Below the pieces are notes generated by a model, which saw nothing but the letters and a program-made list of their open reading frames with translations, was not told the origin of the DNA and searched no databases. Both the position numbers and the translations under genes were made by a program. A stretch of DNA of 28,216 bases from Chara braunii (taxonomy: Eukaryota; Streptophyta; Charophyceae; Charales; Characeae). The DNA lies in the NCBI GenBank assembly GCA_003427395.1, contig BFEA01000264.1, forward strand, positions 1,947,458 to 1,975,673. The letters run 5' to 3'. Position 1 is the first letter of the stretch; every line of letters begins with the position of its first letter. Shown here piece after piece: positions 1 through 8,753 of the stretch.

Positions 1-109
1 ATCGGAATCACCCCCGGATTTTTCATTTACTCTAATTCTGGCGATTTCCACTATTTTGCGATGATTGGGATTCGCATGCGTGGCTTATCCGACTTCCCTG
101 ATCTCCAAC

Positions 110-671
110 NCTTACCTTAACCTGTGTACTACGAGTGCGAGATGGACGGACGCGGGGTGTTACCACTGTGTTGCTCGATTGTGCCTCACAGCTCGTTTGT
201 GTCGGTGTTATTACNNCTTCGGTTTGGGTGCATGGTGCGGNGAGGTTTGACGTCGCTANATNGGTGTTCCATTCTACNATATTCGACATATTTCGGGCAA
301 GATATTGGGTNGGCATNGGTGTAGTACACNNTGCTGCACTATTTTCAGGTTCGGGGCTGGTACGAAATTGAGCGATTCCACATCCGNTATCCTCNGGTAC
401 GGTACTTTGGTTNGGANCAGATTCGGAACTATCACGACATGGCTGCACGGTTCAGCGTAGACATGATACGACGNCCTGGCTTTAATTTCCAGGTGCATTG
501 GTTCGAGTACGGTGNTTNAGAGCATGGTTNACGCCAANATAANACAGACTACTNTCNTTCGNGATGGCTATTTCTGGTCCGGTGTTGACTCGGCATNGCC
601 ACGATGCNGGCTGTTNTGGTTCGAACTGANAGTCGGCTANGGTATTNGTATGGTAATGATTCGACATTGTN
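110..671. other. Ambiguous-base cluster in the LTR
   Basis: Many isolated single or paired N positions lie in this stretch. A second cluster lies at 3589-3706. Both clusters recur at exactly the corresponding positions of the 3' LTR (20587-21148 and 24066-24183). Isolated Ns at identical positions in two copies point to a consensus built from reads of many repeat copies rather than to independent sequencing of each LTR. Confidence 0.9.
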
Positions 672-1090
672 ACGGGATTGCGGCATTATACAATATTCGA
701 CGTGATCCAAGTTCAGTATTGATCTGGCAGGCACAGACCGCTGCGGCTCGGAACGGTTGTTTCTGGTTCGAAAAACTAGTTCGGTTTCCCACAGATATTC
801 GTCGGGGGTCGACGAGGTGGTGGATCAGAATGTTGAAGGTTGGAACGACTGATCCGAGGGGGCTACTGCACTCAAGTGTGCTTCGGCGTCCTTGTTCTGG
901 CTCTGCACTCTACTCTTGCTTTGGAACGGTCACGTATTTGGTACTGGTCCGGCACGGCGCTAATAGGTTCTTATTCTTCCCTTACTGGGCCAGTGGCGAT
1001 AGGACCACGGCAGCAACTCGTCCTGTTTTACTACCTGTTACGAGCCGGGAGACCTGCCACCACGAGTACCAAGCTGTGGATTTCTAAAAG

Positions 1091-1140
1091 TTGCCTGTGA
1101 CAGTGTTCGCTTGGGGACTGCAGCCTCTAGTCACAGGCAA
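1091..1140. repeat. Perfect 11-bp inverted repeat in the LTR
   Basis: TTGCCTGTGAC at 1091-1101 is the exact reverse complement of GTCACAGGCAA at 1130-1140, with a 28-base loop between. The same structure occurs in the 3' LTR at 21568-21578 and 21607-21617. It could be a protein-binding palindrome or an RNA hairpin if transcription starts upstream. No function is evident. Confidence 0.75.
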
Positions 1141-2557
1141 TATAGGCCAGCTCAGTAACATTCGGGAAAAAGACGAAAGCGGGGGAGGAGTAACGTGGCA
1201 TTACATTTCACTACAGACCATGGGAATGAAGGTGGGTCTCAACTATGGCCATGTAACCCGGGATCTGTGGATCAAAGATTATCGAGCCTGATGACCCAGG
1301 CCATGGATTGAATGTTATTGCCCTATATGGGGTGATTGCGGACCAGGCCCGAAGGTATTCCGACTCGGTACCGCGACTGCCGAGGCCTGCTTTCGACGGA
1401 GGCCAGGTGAGCAACAGGGCGGAAGCGCTACTCGGGTCAAGGGATAAAGAAACGATTTGAACGGGACAAGGGATCATTGAGAGGGGAGGCAGTTTTCTCA
1501 CAGTTTGCAAGGTGTACTCAGCCCACACACGAAGTGGCGGGAACGCGCGCTCGAGGGGCAGTGACGGAAGTCAAAGTGGGTGGAGGCACAGAGGAGATGT
1601 GCAAGGTGTACTCGCCCGCCATCACAAGCACATGGAGAACACCAGAGGGATTGAACTCGGACGTGCCCTAGGTGTACGCGGCGCGTTATCAATTGGACTG
1701 CTCAGCGCCCAGTTGTGACGAAGAGGCGGAAGGGCGTACAGAAAGATGAGTGTTAGACTCAGCGAACCGGTATCACTATGGCGTGAGAAGAGTTCCCCGC
1801 TGATGAAGTGAAAAGGCTCGTTGCTGGCGTGCCAGGCAGTAGAGGGACAAGGTGCGCGAAGAACCCAGCCCGTTTCAGTGACGAGGAACGGTGCTCCAGA
1901 GAGAGGGAAGTTCTGATCAGCTAGAACGGCGTGCTCCGCGGACACTTGTACTCTGAAGAGGATTCGGTGAGGCTCGGTTGATGAGGGCGAGTGAGCGATT
2001 ACGTACCAGGCGTAGAGAAGAAACCTTGGAGCGTCCAGGTTGGTCGACGGCGTAGCTAGCTCGCTGGACACGGGGTGAACAGTGTGACGAGAGATACCTG
2101 CGCCGTCGACAGCTGAGCTTTCGCTGCACAATGGGGAGAAGGAAGACGGGGTAAACGTGGCTGGAAAACGCAACCCACCTGGGAGTTTCGAGCAGGAACT
2201 GAACAGCCCGGTCGAGGCTCACGTCGCAGGAGCATAGACATGAGGGATACGGTCGCAGGGAGAGGGTAGTGCAGTGAACTTGGCGAGGGCAGCCATCATT
2301 GCAACTCAATTTAAGGGGGAAGAGTCAAACGTGCAAATTGGTGGCCTGTTAAGTAGGTGTGAGAGAAGGAGAGACTGGTCAAGGGTGTGGGCGAAGAAGA
2401 GGATAGGGATCTGTATGTTGAAGCGCGTAAAAAACAGCAAATATCTCCCAATTGAGCTTTTGCTGATGCGGAATCAGTCACCCTACTGCGTCTCGTGCTC
2501 GGCTCAAACCAGTTTCCCGCTCATGTGGGGCTGAAGTTGTGCCACTTTTCGCTGATG

Positions 2558-2565
2558 TGACGTCA
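2558..2565. promoter_or_regulatory. TGACGTCA palindrome (bZIP/CRE-type site) in the LTR
   Basis: The 8-base palindrome TGACGTCA lies about 210 bases upstream of the TATAAA motif at 2773, in the region expected to be U3. In plants such elements bind bZIP factors of the TGA/C-box type, and related sites drive several plant retrotransposon and caulimovirus promoters. The counterpart in the 3' LTR is 23035-23042. Function is inferred from motif and position only. Confidence 0.4.
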
Positions 2566-2772
2566 AGTTTCCGCTGTCGCGAGGCAAAAACCAAACTGCA
2601 TTTTCGCTTGATCGACTGTTCTAGATCTCAGTTGTTGCGGGTCAGACACTACATTGGATATCGCTGATTGTATCAGTCAAGTACCGCTGCTGCTGAGGCC
2701 TCGCACTGTACTACGCTGGGAACGAGTTTCTCCCACCACGGTCAGCGCCAGTTTGCTGGACAGGTAGTCCCC

Positions 2773-2778
2773 TATAAA
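2773..2778 (+). promoter_or_regulatory. Candidate LTR TATA box
   Basis: TATAAA sits in a CC-TATAAA-CAGG context, downstream of the TGACGTCA palindrome. If used, transcription would start around 2800-2810, giving an R-U5 of roughly 1.2 kb that includes the GA-rich tract. The matching motif in the 3' LTR is 23250-23255. No alternative TATA is better placed, but 6-base matches occur by chance. Confidence 0.4.
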
Positions 2779-3097
2779 CAGGTAATCAAACAGACCCGTC
2801 AGTGATGGTTTCAATCACTTTTGATGGATGACTAATCGGCGCTTCAGCCGAACAGGCAAACAAGCAGCCCTAATGTCGACTTGACCACCCCCCCGGCTGG
2901 GCGGGCAATCTGACGAAACAGTCACCGGTGAGATCATCCCCCTTGTTCCCTCCTGGGGGCAGGCCAGAGAGCATGACCGATCGTTGTTTTCGAATTATTA
3001 AATTTTATTTATTTAAAGGGCAGGGGCCTGGTGAAGGTGGCGTATCGAAGTCGAGCACGGACAAAGAGGGTATGAAAAACGAAAAGTCACCCAGATA

Positions 3098-3330
3098 AGA
3101 GAGAGAGGGAGAGAGAGGGCGAGAGAGAAAGAGAGAGGGAGAGAGAGGGAGAGAGAGAAAGAGAGAGGGAGAGAGAGGGAGAGAGAGGGAGAGAGAGAGA
3201 GAGAGAAAGAGAGAGGAAGAAAGAGAGACAAAGAGAGAGAGAGAAAGAGAGAGGGAGAGAGAGGGAGAAAGAGAGAGAGAGAAAGAGAGAGGGAGAGAGA
3301 GAGAGAGAGTCTCAGAGAGAGACGGAAATG
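3098..3330 (+). repeat. GA-rich microsatellite (GAGAGAGGG-type) in the 5' LTR
   Basis: About 230 bases consist almost entirely of GA dinucleotides interspersed with GGGA and AAAG. The identical tract occurs in the 3' LTR. Downstream of the candidate TATA it would lie in the 5' untranslated RNA. In plants, GA repeats bind BPC/GAGA-binding proteins. An apparent Ser/Leu-rich antisense reading frame here is only the repeat itself. Confidence 0.9.
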
Positions 3331-3941
3331 AGAGGGAAGCCGGGGGCAGACAAAGAGAGTGCGCAGGTACGAGACATTAAGTGAGAGTGTACAAGCTAGT
3401 GCGACAGAGGCTAGGGGCGTGACAAATGAAGAAGGACATGGGAGAAATGAACAGACAATTCAATTTGTATTTTTGTTCCATGAACTGAGTTTTGTTTAAT
3501 CTGTTCACGATGTCTCCTTGTTCAGTGAAAATTTTCTCTATCCGACTCCAATTAGAACTTGTTATCTAGGGAAGCTGATCTTTCGCCCNACNGNCAAATG
3601 TCTACTCNGGTTTTTCAAAGATCTATGTGAGACAGATCTGAATTCGACCTTTGGATAAATGTNCTGCTNGTAATGAAACGAGCCCAGTTTGAAATGNTGT
3701 AACCCNGCCAGATCACTGAGAACAACCGCTTTTCACGAGCAATTAAACTCTTGACGATCTCAGCAAACTGGATCTAGATCTAAGTCTCAAACACTCACAG
3801 CGATTGCAGTGAAACGGGACATGTTCTGACCTGTGGAAGCTACCGTACGAGTCATCCTCAAGTGAGGGTGTGAAAGGCGGTGGAACCCCACAAACCCTGC
3901 TGGTCGCTGAGGACCTCTGAAGCGGGCGCGGCGAGGTGACA

Positions 3942-3953
3942 GGCGCCGTCGCC
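3942..3953 (+). other. PBS-like word inside the LTR
   Basis: GGCGCCGTCGCC at 3942-3953 matches 11 of 12 bases of the first part of the real primer-binding site (4006-4017), 64 bases upstream. It is retained in the 3' LTR. It may be a relic of an older LTR/PBS junction, or chance in a GC-rich stretch. Confidence 0.45.
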
Positions 3954-4004
3954 CCTGGCTTCAGCGAACAGTAGGTGACCCCTCCCCGGGTTTCCCCACA
4001 ACTT

Positions 4005-4022
4005 TGGCGCCGTTGCCGGGGA
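4005..4022 (+). promoter_or_regulatory. Primer-binding site, tRNA-Asp type
   Basis: TGGCGCCGTTGCCGGGGA starts four bases after the LTR terminus. Its reverse complement, TCCCCGGCAACGGCGCCA, is the 3' end (T arm, acceptor, CCA) of plant tRNA-Asp(GUC) as I recall it, an 18/18 match. tRNA-Asp primers are known for plant Athila-type gypsy elements. The site fixes element orientation, confirms that the repeat ending at 4000 is the 5' LTR, and is the strongest clue to a streptophyte host. Confidence 0.9.
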
Positions 4023-4030
4023 GGGGAACT

Positions 4031-4071
4031 GCACCCCCAAGGCCATGGCCTTCCCCAATCAACGGGGGTGC
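4031..4071 (+). other. Post-PBS hairpin enclosing a 14-bp palindrome
   Basis: GCACCCCC at 4031-4038 pairs perfectly with GGGGGTGC at 4064-4071. Inside lies the perfect palindrome AAGGCCATGGCCTT at 4039-4052. It begins 8 bases after the primer-binding site. A palindrome presented in a stem-loop at this position resembles the dimer-initiation/packaging hairpins of retroviral leaders. The pairing is visible in the sequence; the role is inference. Confidence 0.65.
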
Positions 4072-4623
4072 CGTGGCTAAGTAGCCAGGTGGTGGTTAGC
4101 TTAATTAGTTTGATTAGTTGATTTTTCTAAATTTTTATTAATTTCCAATTTAGTTTTTTTTAATTATTTTCTGATCCGCGCATTTTTGCACAAACTTCAT
4201 CAGGAGCAAATTTCAACCTCTCGACGAGGCGAATATTTTGATACGTTTTTCGAGAAATTCTAACAGTGAAAAACAGAGATATTAATTTTTTTATATTTTT
4301 TTAATATTTATTTTAAAATAATGAATTTTATTTTTTTTTATTTTTTTGGAGATAGAAACAAAATCTGGCGGACACCGCACGGACCAAAGTTGGTCCTTAT
4401 ATTTTTCCCGACATTTTGAGACCCTAGCCGGAAAAAACGGTCGCCGTATGGGCGGGCTGTGACCCCCAACAGATAGGAAAATGGGGTAAATATTTAGAGG
4501 AATTTTTATTTTCCTTTTATTTTTAGTAAGAATTAAAAGGAAGAAAGGTCAACGAAAGTAATCCGTTGAAATCCGACCTTTGACAAGCTACCAACCAACG
4601 AAAAATTTTCGGCCTCAAAGGAG

Positions 4624-4632
4624 CAGGTAAGG
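4624..4632 (+). promoter_or_regulatory. Candidate 5' splice donor
   Basis: CAG|GTAAGG (cut after 4626) closely matches the plant donor consensus. It lies about 600 bases downstream of the primer-binding site and before the first cassette ORF. Combined with the acceptor-like units at 13246-13470 it would allow removal of the ORF cassette to give a short leader before gag. No transcript evidence is available. Confidence 0.35.
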
Positions 4633-5297
4633 TATGCGTGCGGTCGCGTGCAAAACCCCAAAACCCTAATTAGGGAAAACCCTAACCGTGAGTTAGGGAA
4701 GGGCGGCGCGTTACTGGGCGGATACAAGTCCTAGATTCCGATCAGTGACAGGGTTATTTTGTGTATATTTTTTACGACCAATTTGAAATTGATTAATTTC
4801 GGAATTTTTGCTTTATTAAATGATTTAAAATTAAAATAAACGTCAAAAATTCACAAAAATTTGAAATATTTAGAAATTTGATCTTGTTTATTTTTTCTAT
4901 CTTTAACTAAAAAGTGATCTCTCCAGTTCAACTCTGTAACGGAAAGGGGCTTCTAATATAGCTTTTTGTGAATTGTTTTAAGTAAAATTTGGTAAATTAA
5001 ATTCAATAATAATAATAATAAATATTAAAACCCCGCTAGGAGGGAAGTTTGACTTTTATCTTGCTTTTAGTCAATCGGGAGACTTTTCACGAGCCCCATC
5101 CCCAGGGGGGGGAGGGAAAATGCTGCAGAAATTTTCAGAAAATTTTGTATTTTTTCAGAAGTAATTCTAAAATAATTAGAAAAAATACTTAAAAATTAAT
5201 TAGAAATCCAGATCTCGCTTTCTGAAATTATACCCTTTTGACACACCCTATCGGCGACAATTTTTGAGGCCTTCGGCCGAACCCCATCTCAACGGGG

Positions 5298-5319
5298 GGG
5301 AGGCGAAGTGCTGCCGAAT
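5298..5319 (+). repeat. Leader direct repeat, copy 1
   Basis: A 22-base word starting GGGAGGCGAAG and ending GCTGCCGAAT recurs at 6054-6075 with a single T/C difference, and in more diverged form at 5110-5131. Each copy sits just 3' of a G-run or purine run and is followed by a T-rich stretch. The repetition suggests duplicated leader segments or a protein-binding word; no function is known to me. Confidence 0.6.
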
Positions 5320-6053
5320 GTTTTTTGAGAAATTGTAAAAATTCGTCGGGGGCTGCTTAAGTCAAGCAGTTTTGCATAGAGATATATACAAGGAATATAT
5401 ATATAAGGAAAATAAGAAAGGGAATATATCTTGCATAAACAATTTTTTTGTAAATTAATTACAGTAAAATATAGAAAAATTCTCTAGACAGAGAAAGGTA
5501 CAGGGAATCGGAGTAAAGAAGTTACTAACTTATACCCCTTACCCGTTTTTAGGGGTTGGGTACAGCGACGGAAATTTTCCTTATTTAAATTAATTTATTT
5601 GCTATTTATATACTGTAAATTAGAAATAAATAGTTAGGGGTGCCGGCGTGAGAGACGCACTTGCCGCACTACTCCCTAGGGGTTACCTAGCGTGCTCCTA
5701 GTCGGAGGAGGTGAGCCAGCGGGTTTTCTCGGCTTTAAAGGGTTTTAATTAATATAAGTTTGTAAAAATTCTTTAAAAAAATATACAAATGGCTTAGAAA
5801 ATAGCCAAAAAGAGGGTATAGGACCTTTTGACCTTTTCTTAGCTAGGGAGGAGCTTCTTTACTACGGAAAGGTGACAAGAGCAGCGACGCACAGCATTCC
5901 CTCGAACAGAGCACACGCCTTGTAATCGGGGAAACTCCATTATAGGGCTAGTTTGCTCTGTTTAGGACCAGATTTTGGCTGTACTACCCTTCAGGATACC
6001 TTAGGGTTAGGCAGGATACAAGTCAGCAGCGTATTATCGGGGCTTTCAAAGAA

Positions 6054-6075
6054 GGGAGGCGAAGCGCTGCCGAAT
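6054..6075 (+). repeat. Leader direct repeat, copy 2
   Basis: This is the second copy of the 22-base leader word at 5298-5319, 756 bases downstream and about 120 bases before the first cassette ORF. One base differs. Confidence 0.6.
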
Positions 6076-6163
6076 TTTTCCTAGAATCTTCCGTAAATTC
6101 CTCTCTCTCTTTCCCTTCACTACTTATTAGCTAGGCGTCTGACGGATGTGGCCCTTAGAGTAG

Positions 6164-7159
6164 GTTGAGGTCTACGAGGTTAGCTGTGCTTGGAACGTGG
6201 AGCCTCCGGAACTCATAGAGGGGGATCTGGTAGAGCTCGCAATTCCCGCGTGCGGCAATCACTATTGTGACAGCCAGTTTGGGTGGAGATCCATCGTCCT
6301 GTCCCGAGACGTGTGGCTTTGGACACATAGGGAGACCAGGCCGGGTCTGGAGAGTGGATTAGTGAGAGGATATCTATATTTGGGACCGCACACGGCCAAG
6401 GACGCTGCCGTGAGCCTCGTGACAACTGGTACTAACTGCGCCATCACCAGGGCTTTACGCTATCTACGAGACGAGGTGGACGCCTTCCGAGCAGACGACG
6501 CCCTGGACCCATTGACGATATTCCACGGCCGACCTCCTCTCGATATCACAGGCGAGCTTGTGATAGCTCGAGACCAGTTCTTTCCGTACAGTGTCACGAG
6601 TCTGAGGGCGGTAGTACCTGCATTCGCGGTGGAGTCCATCTTCGGGGGCATAGGCGGGATAGTAGAAGCATACCTAGCTTACTTAGACTTGGAGGACCTT
6701 GCCAGAGGGTACCAGGCGCTCGACTATCTGTACTACTCCCTTGCGACCGGAGGACTCCGTTGGGGAGACGAGAGGATCCAGCTTATAGAGCTGATCCGTT
6801 CGATAGGCGACGAGTGGCCCCAGCCACAGTGCGTCTGGGATTGGCTAGATCGGGAGCTCCGAGCAGGCCCCGAGTACGTTACCTGTATCGAGAGACTCTT
6901 CACCGACGACTGGGGTAGCTGGACGAGCGACGTTGGCCACCCTCTGATATACAGCTACCAGCTAGTACAATATTACCAGGCCATAGGTCAGGCCCCCTAT
7001 CGCGTCGAGGACGAGTTCGACGACGAGGGGTGGGAGCGTGAGGACGACGAGCACGCCTGGGAGCCAGATAGGGCCGACTCGGAGGGTGAGACTGACGACG
7101 AGGAGATTGACACCACCGATGCCCACTTCCCCAGGATAGGAGTTGCCATCCGGGTCTAA
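6164..7159 (+). CDS. Cassette family A, copy A1: unknown protein with acidic C-terminal tail
   Basis: An open frame of about 330 codons that I do not recognise. No ATG occurs anywhere in the frame. The likely start is a GTG at 6197 (320 codons), in a context that suggests a mutated ATG. The N-terminal part has a W-R-S-I...DVWLW segment, the middle has P-x-F-A-V-E followed by GGIGGIVEAYLAY, and the C-terminus has a long Asp/Glu/Trp-rich acidic tail (about residues 268-310). The core is recognisably related to copies A2-A4 at 7244-8334, 8754-9502 and 9528-10274. There is no signal peptide or membrane segment. The frame is purine-rich like gag and pol, which fits long residence in the element. 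A role as an accessory retrotransposon protein is inference only. Confidence 0.6.
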   Translation, partial: VEVYEVSCAWNVEPPELIEGDLVELAIPACGNHYCDSQFGWRSIVLSRDVWLWTHRETRPGLESGLVRGYLYLGPHTAKDAAVSLVTTGTNCAITRALRYLRDEVDAFRADDALDPLTIFHGRPPLDITGELVIARDQFFPYSVTSLRAVVPAFAVESIFGGIGGIVEAYLAYLDLEDLARGYQALDYLYYSLATGGLRWGDERIQLIELIRSIGDEWPQPQCVWDWLDRELRAGPEYVTCIERLFTDDWGSWTSDVGHPLIYSYQLVQYYQAIGQAPYRVEDEFDDEGWEREDDEHAWEPDRADSEGETDDEEIDTTDAHFPRIGVAIRV

Positions 7160-7837
7160 GAGGTGGTGCACGGACGAGGCGCGCTAGCGGTGGTTACCGA
7201 GAGAGGTTGTGGTTGAGGACGGCCTGTAGTTATAGGTGATTCGATGGTAGAGGAGGCAGATAGAGTGAAGCTCGAGATCGGAAGAGCCAGATGGCCCAGA
7301 CCCCCTGAGACAGTGGAGCCAGATGTACTAGAGTTCGATTTACCTGCCAGGAGCGTCGCAGAGCCTAGACTCCATTCGACCTGGAGATCGATACGGTTGA
7401 GGCAGGACGTCCACCTGTGGGCATATGCGATAGAGACGTATCAGCTAGATGCCCAGCGCTGGCGGGCACCAGGGACGACGAGTATTGAGGCTGTGAGACA
7501 TCTCTATTACTCTCGTGCGGTGAATGGTACTGTCTATTTCTAGGGATTAGTACACGGTTTTTTGTGTTGTGAGCAGGAGGCAGGAGAGATTCTATCTGGA
7601 TTGATAAACAGGGTCCGTGCAGCTAGTGAGGGTCTCCATGGTCCAATTAGGGAGGCGAGGGCGACGCTCCGGATAGGAGGGGTTTTTACTTTTCCCTCAG
7701 TAGGACTGCGAGTGAGACTTCCCTTGTTCGTAGTGGAGGAGCTTTGGGGACTGCGTCACATTGTCGAGACCTATTCAGCCAGCCTCGAGTTAGACGGACT
7801 GAGGAGGAGCTTGGCAGATCGCGAACTGGATTTTATA

Positions 7838-7873
7838 CGCTCAGCTCATTAGAGGCCCGTTCACAGGTGAGAG
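7838..7873 (+). repeat. 36-bp exact direct repeat, copy 1
   Basis: This segment is repeated exactly at 7909-7944, 71 bases downstream, within the A2 pseudogene. Alignment with A1 indicates that the downstream copy is the inserted one: the family reading continues past 7944 in a frame that resumes the A1-like sequence. Confidence 0.9.
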
Positions 7874-7908
7874 GGGTATTCAGCTCGTAGAGTTTATATG
7901 AGCCCTAG

Positions 7909-7944
7909 CGCTCAGCTCATTAGAGGCCCGTTCACAGGTGAGAG
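7909..7944 (+). repeat. 36-bp exact direct repeat, copy 2 (likely insertion)
   Basis: This is an exact copy of 7838-7873. A short-range templated duplication of this kind, not abutting its source, is typical of reverse-transcriptase template switching or fork slippage, and it disrupts the A2 frame. Confidence 0.85.
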
Positions 7945-8473
7945 CAGGATTCCTCGTACCCATATCAGGCTTTGGAGTTCTGGCTAGCTCTTGAGAGAGA
8001 GACCCAGAGACCAGTTGACTATCTGGAGGGTTTAGGCGCGCTCCTGAGTGAGACGTGCGAGGACAGACCTGCCCCCCTTATCCCGTCCTGGGAGATTGAG
8101 GAGCATTATCAGCGGATACACCCTGAGGGAGAGGATCTTGGGTGGTACGCTGAGGACAGGGAGTGGGGGCCAGCAGACGATATAGAGCCTTGGGGAGAGC
8201 AGGGCCAGGGCTGGGGAGACCTGGTGTTAGAGGATCGCCAGGAGCAGATAGGTGGAGAGGCGCCGCAGGAGCACAGCTGGGGACATCTCCTTCAGGCCAG
8301 GGACAGGAGGATGTCCCATGGGGACGGAGGTTAGACGGGGACGGAGATGAGGATATGCCTGACGAGCGAGACGATTAGAGGCAGGGTATATCCGGGCATA
8401 GCTTAGAGAAGAAAGTAAAGGGAGGTCGGTTAGTAGAGACGGGGACAAAACTTTAGACGAAGGACAGGTAGGG

Positions 8474-8710
8474 TTGTCAGAAAGGGATACACTGAGAGTG
8501 ACGCTTTCCATACGACAAGACAGGACGGAGGGCTGGGAAGATGAAGTGATGGACAATCTAGCACGGCGAATCAGGCTTATGACCGAGCATGCCTTAGCGT
8601 TACGAAGAGTTCAGAAATACATTGAGTACACTATCTGCTTCCATGGAGCTGATGGGAGGGTGCACAGCATTTATTCGACTATATTGAGCTTGAGTGGTAG
8701 GATGGCCTGA
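8474..8710 (+). CDS. Cassette family B, copy B1: small unknown protein
   Basis: A frame of up to 78 codons with no ATG at its 5' end (a TTG opens the stretch). It resembles B2 (10312-10563) and B3 (10574-11005): an L-R-V-x-L-x-I opening, a charged helical middle, then a Y-x-x-x-V/I-C aromatic/hydrophobic strand and a C-terminal I-x-x-x-I-L-S-L. It lies between the A1-A2 and A3-A4 pairs, so the local order A-A-B is repeated as A-A-B. I cannot name a family, and the start codon is uncertain. The gap 8335-8473 before it holds only the out-of-frame tail of A2. Confidence 0.4.
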   Translation: MSERDTLRVTLSIRQDRTEGWEDEVMDNLARRIRLMTEHALALRRVQKYIEYTICFHGADGRVHSIYSTILSLSGRMA

Positions 8711-8753
8711 GGAGCCCGTAGGATCGAGAGGTTGAGAGCACGGACGTAAGGTG

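Larger units (their letters stand above)
1..4000 (+). repeat. 5' LTR (left end not resolved)
   Basis: This is a direct repeat of 20478-24477 at a constant offset of 20477. It ends in CCCCACA, four bases before the primer-binding site, which is the expected U5/PBS junction. Visible contents are an 11-bp inverted repeat near 1091-1140, a TGACGTCA palindrome at 2558, a TATAAA at 2773, a GA-rich tract at 3098-3330 and a second PBS-like word at 3942. Single N positions cluster at 110-671 and 3589-3706. I compared it by eye with the 3' copy and found no difference before 3750, then eight transitions between 3750 and 3984. No forward-strand ORF resembles a known protein. Canonical 5' TG cannot be checked because the LTR may begin upstream of base 1. 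Confidence 0.93.
4072..6163 (+). other. AT-rich untranslated leader
   Basis: This 2.1-kb stretch has no convincing reading frame and is clearly more AT-rich than the coding interior. It contains an (AAT)n microsatellite near 5005-5022, TA-rich runs near 5380-5405, and a stem-loop (4544-4550 pairing with 4575-4581, plus an inner TCAACG/CGTTGA). It also has a CCCTAATTAGGG palindrome at 4664-4675 followed by a CCCTAA...TTAGGG hairpin at 4680-4698, and a dispersed short repeat (5298-5319, 6054-6075, weaker at 5110-5131). CAG|GTAAGG at 4624-4632 is a strong plant-type 5' splice-site match. Long structured leaders are common in gypsy elements; nothing here shows a gene. Confidence 0.7.
7244..8334 (+). 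pseudogene. Cassette family A, copy A2, broken
   Basis: This starts with ATG at 7244 and parallels A1 throughout: W-R-S-I-R-L-R-Q-DVHLW near the N-terminus, then R-L-P-L-F-V-V-E-E near 7705-7740, then an FWLALERE segment at about 7976 matching the WDWLDREL of A1. It ends in a Trp/Glu-rich tail like that of A1. It is interrupted by a stop at 7541-7543, further stops around 7850, and a frame change within a duplicated 36-bp segment (7838-7873 and 7909-7944). Because the acidic, Trp-rich tail is shared only with A1, A1 and A2 look like a tandem pair. Function unknown. Confidence 0.6.

Noticed and set aside
1622-2173. 183-codon antisense frame in the 5' LTR (and its copy at 22099-22650)
   Set aside because: It resembles no known protein and overlaps several other frames in a GC-rich stretch. 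Presence in both LTRs follows from duplication, not from selection.
3013-3231. Ser/Leu/Pro-rich antisense frame across the GA tract
   Set aside because: It is the direct translation of a microsatellite, with no coding character.
4661-4698. Interstitial telomere repeat (AAACCCTAA-like words)
   Set aside because: Only three short CCCTAA/TTAGGG words in mixed orientation are present, not a tandem array. They are better described as small palindromes.
8227-8556. Antisense frame over the A2 tail and B1
   Set aside because: It is a shadow of the purine-rich coding strand, giving Ser/Leu-rich translation, with no relatives.
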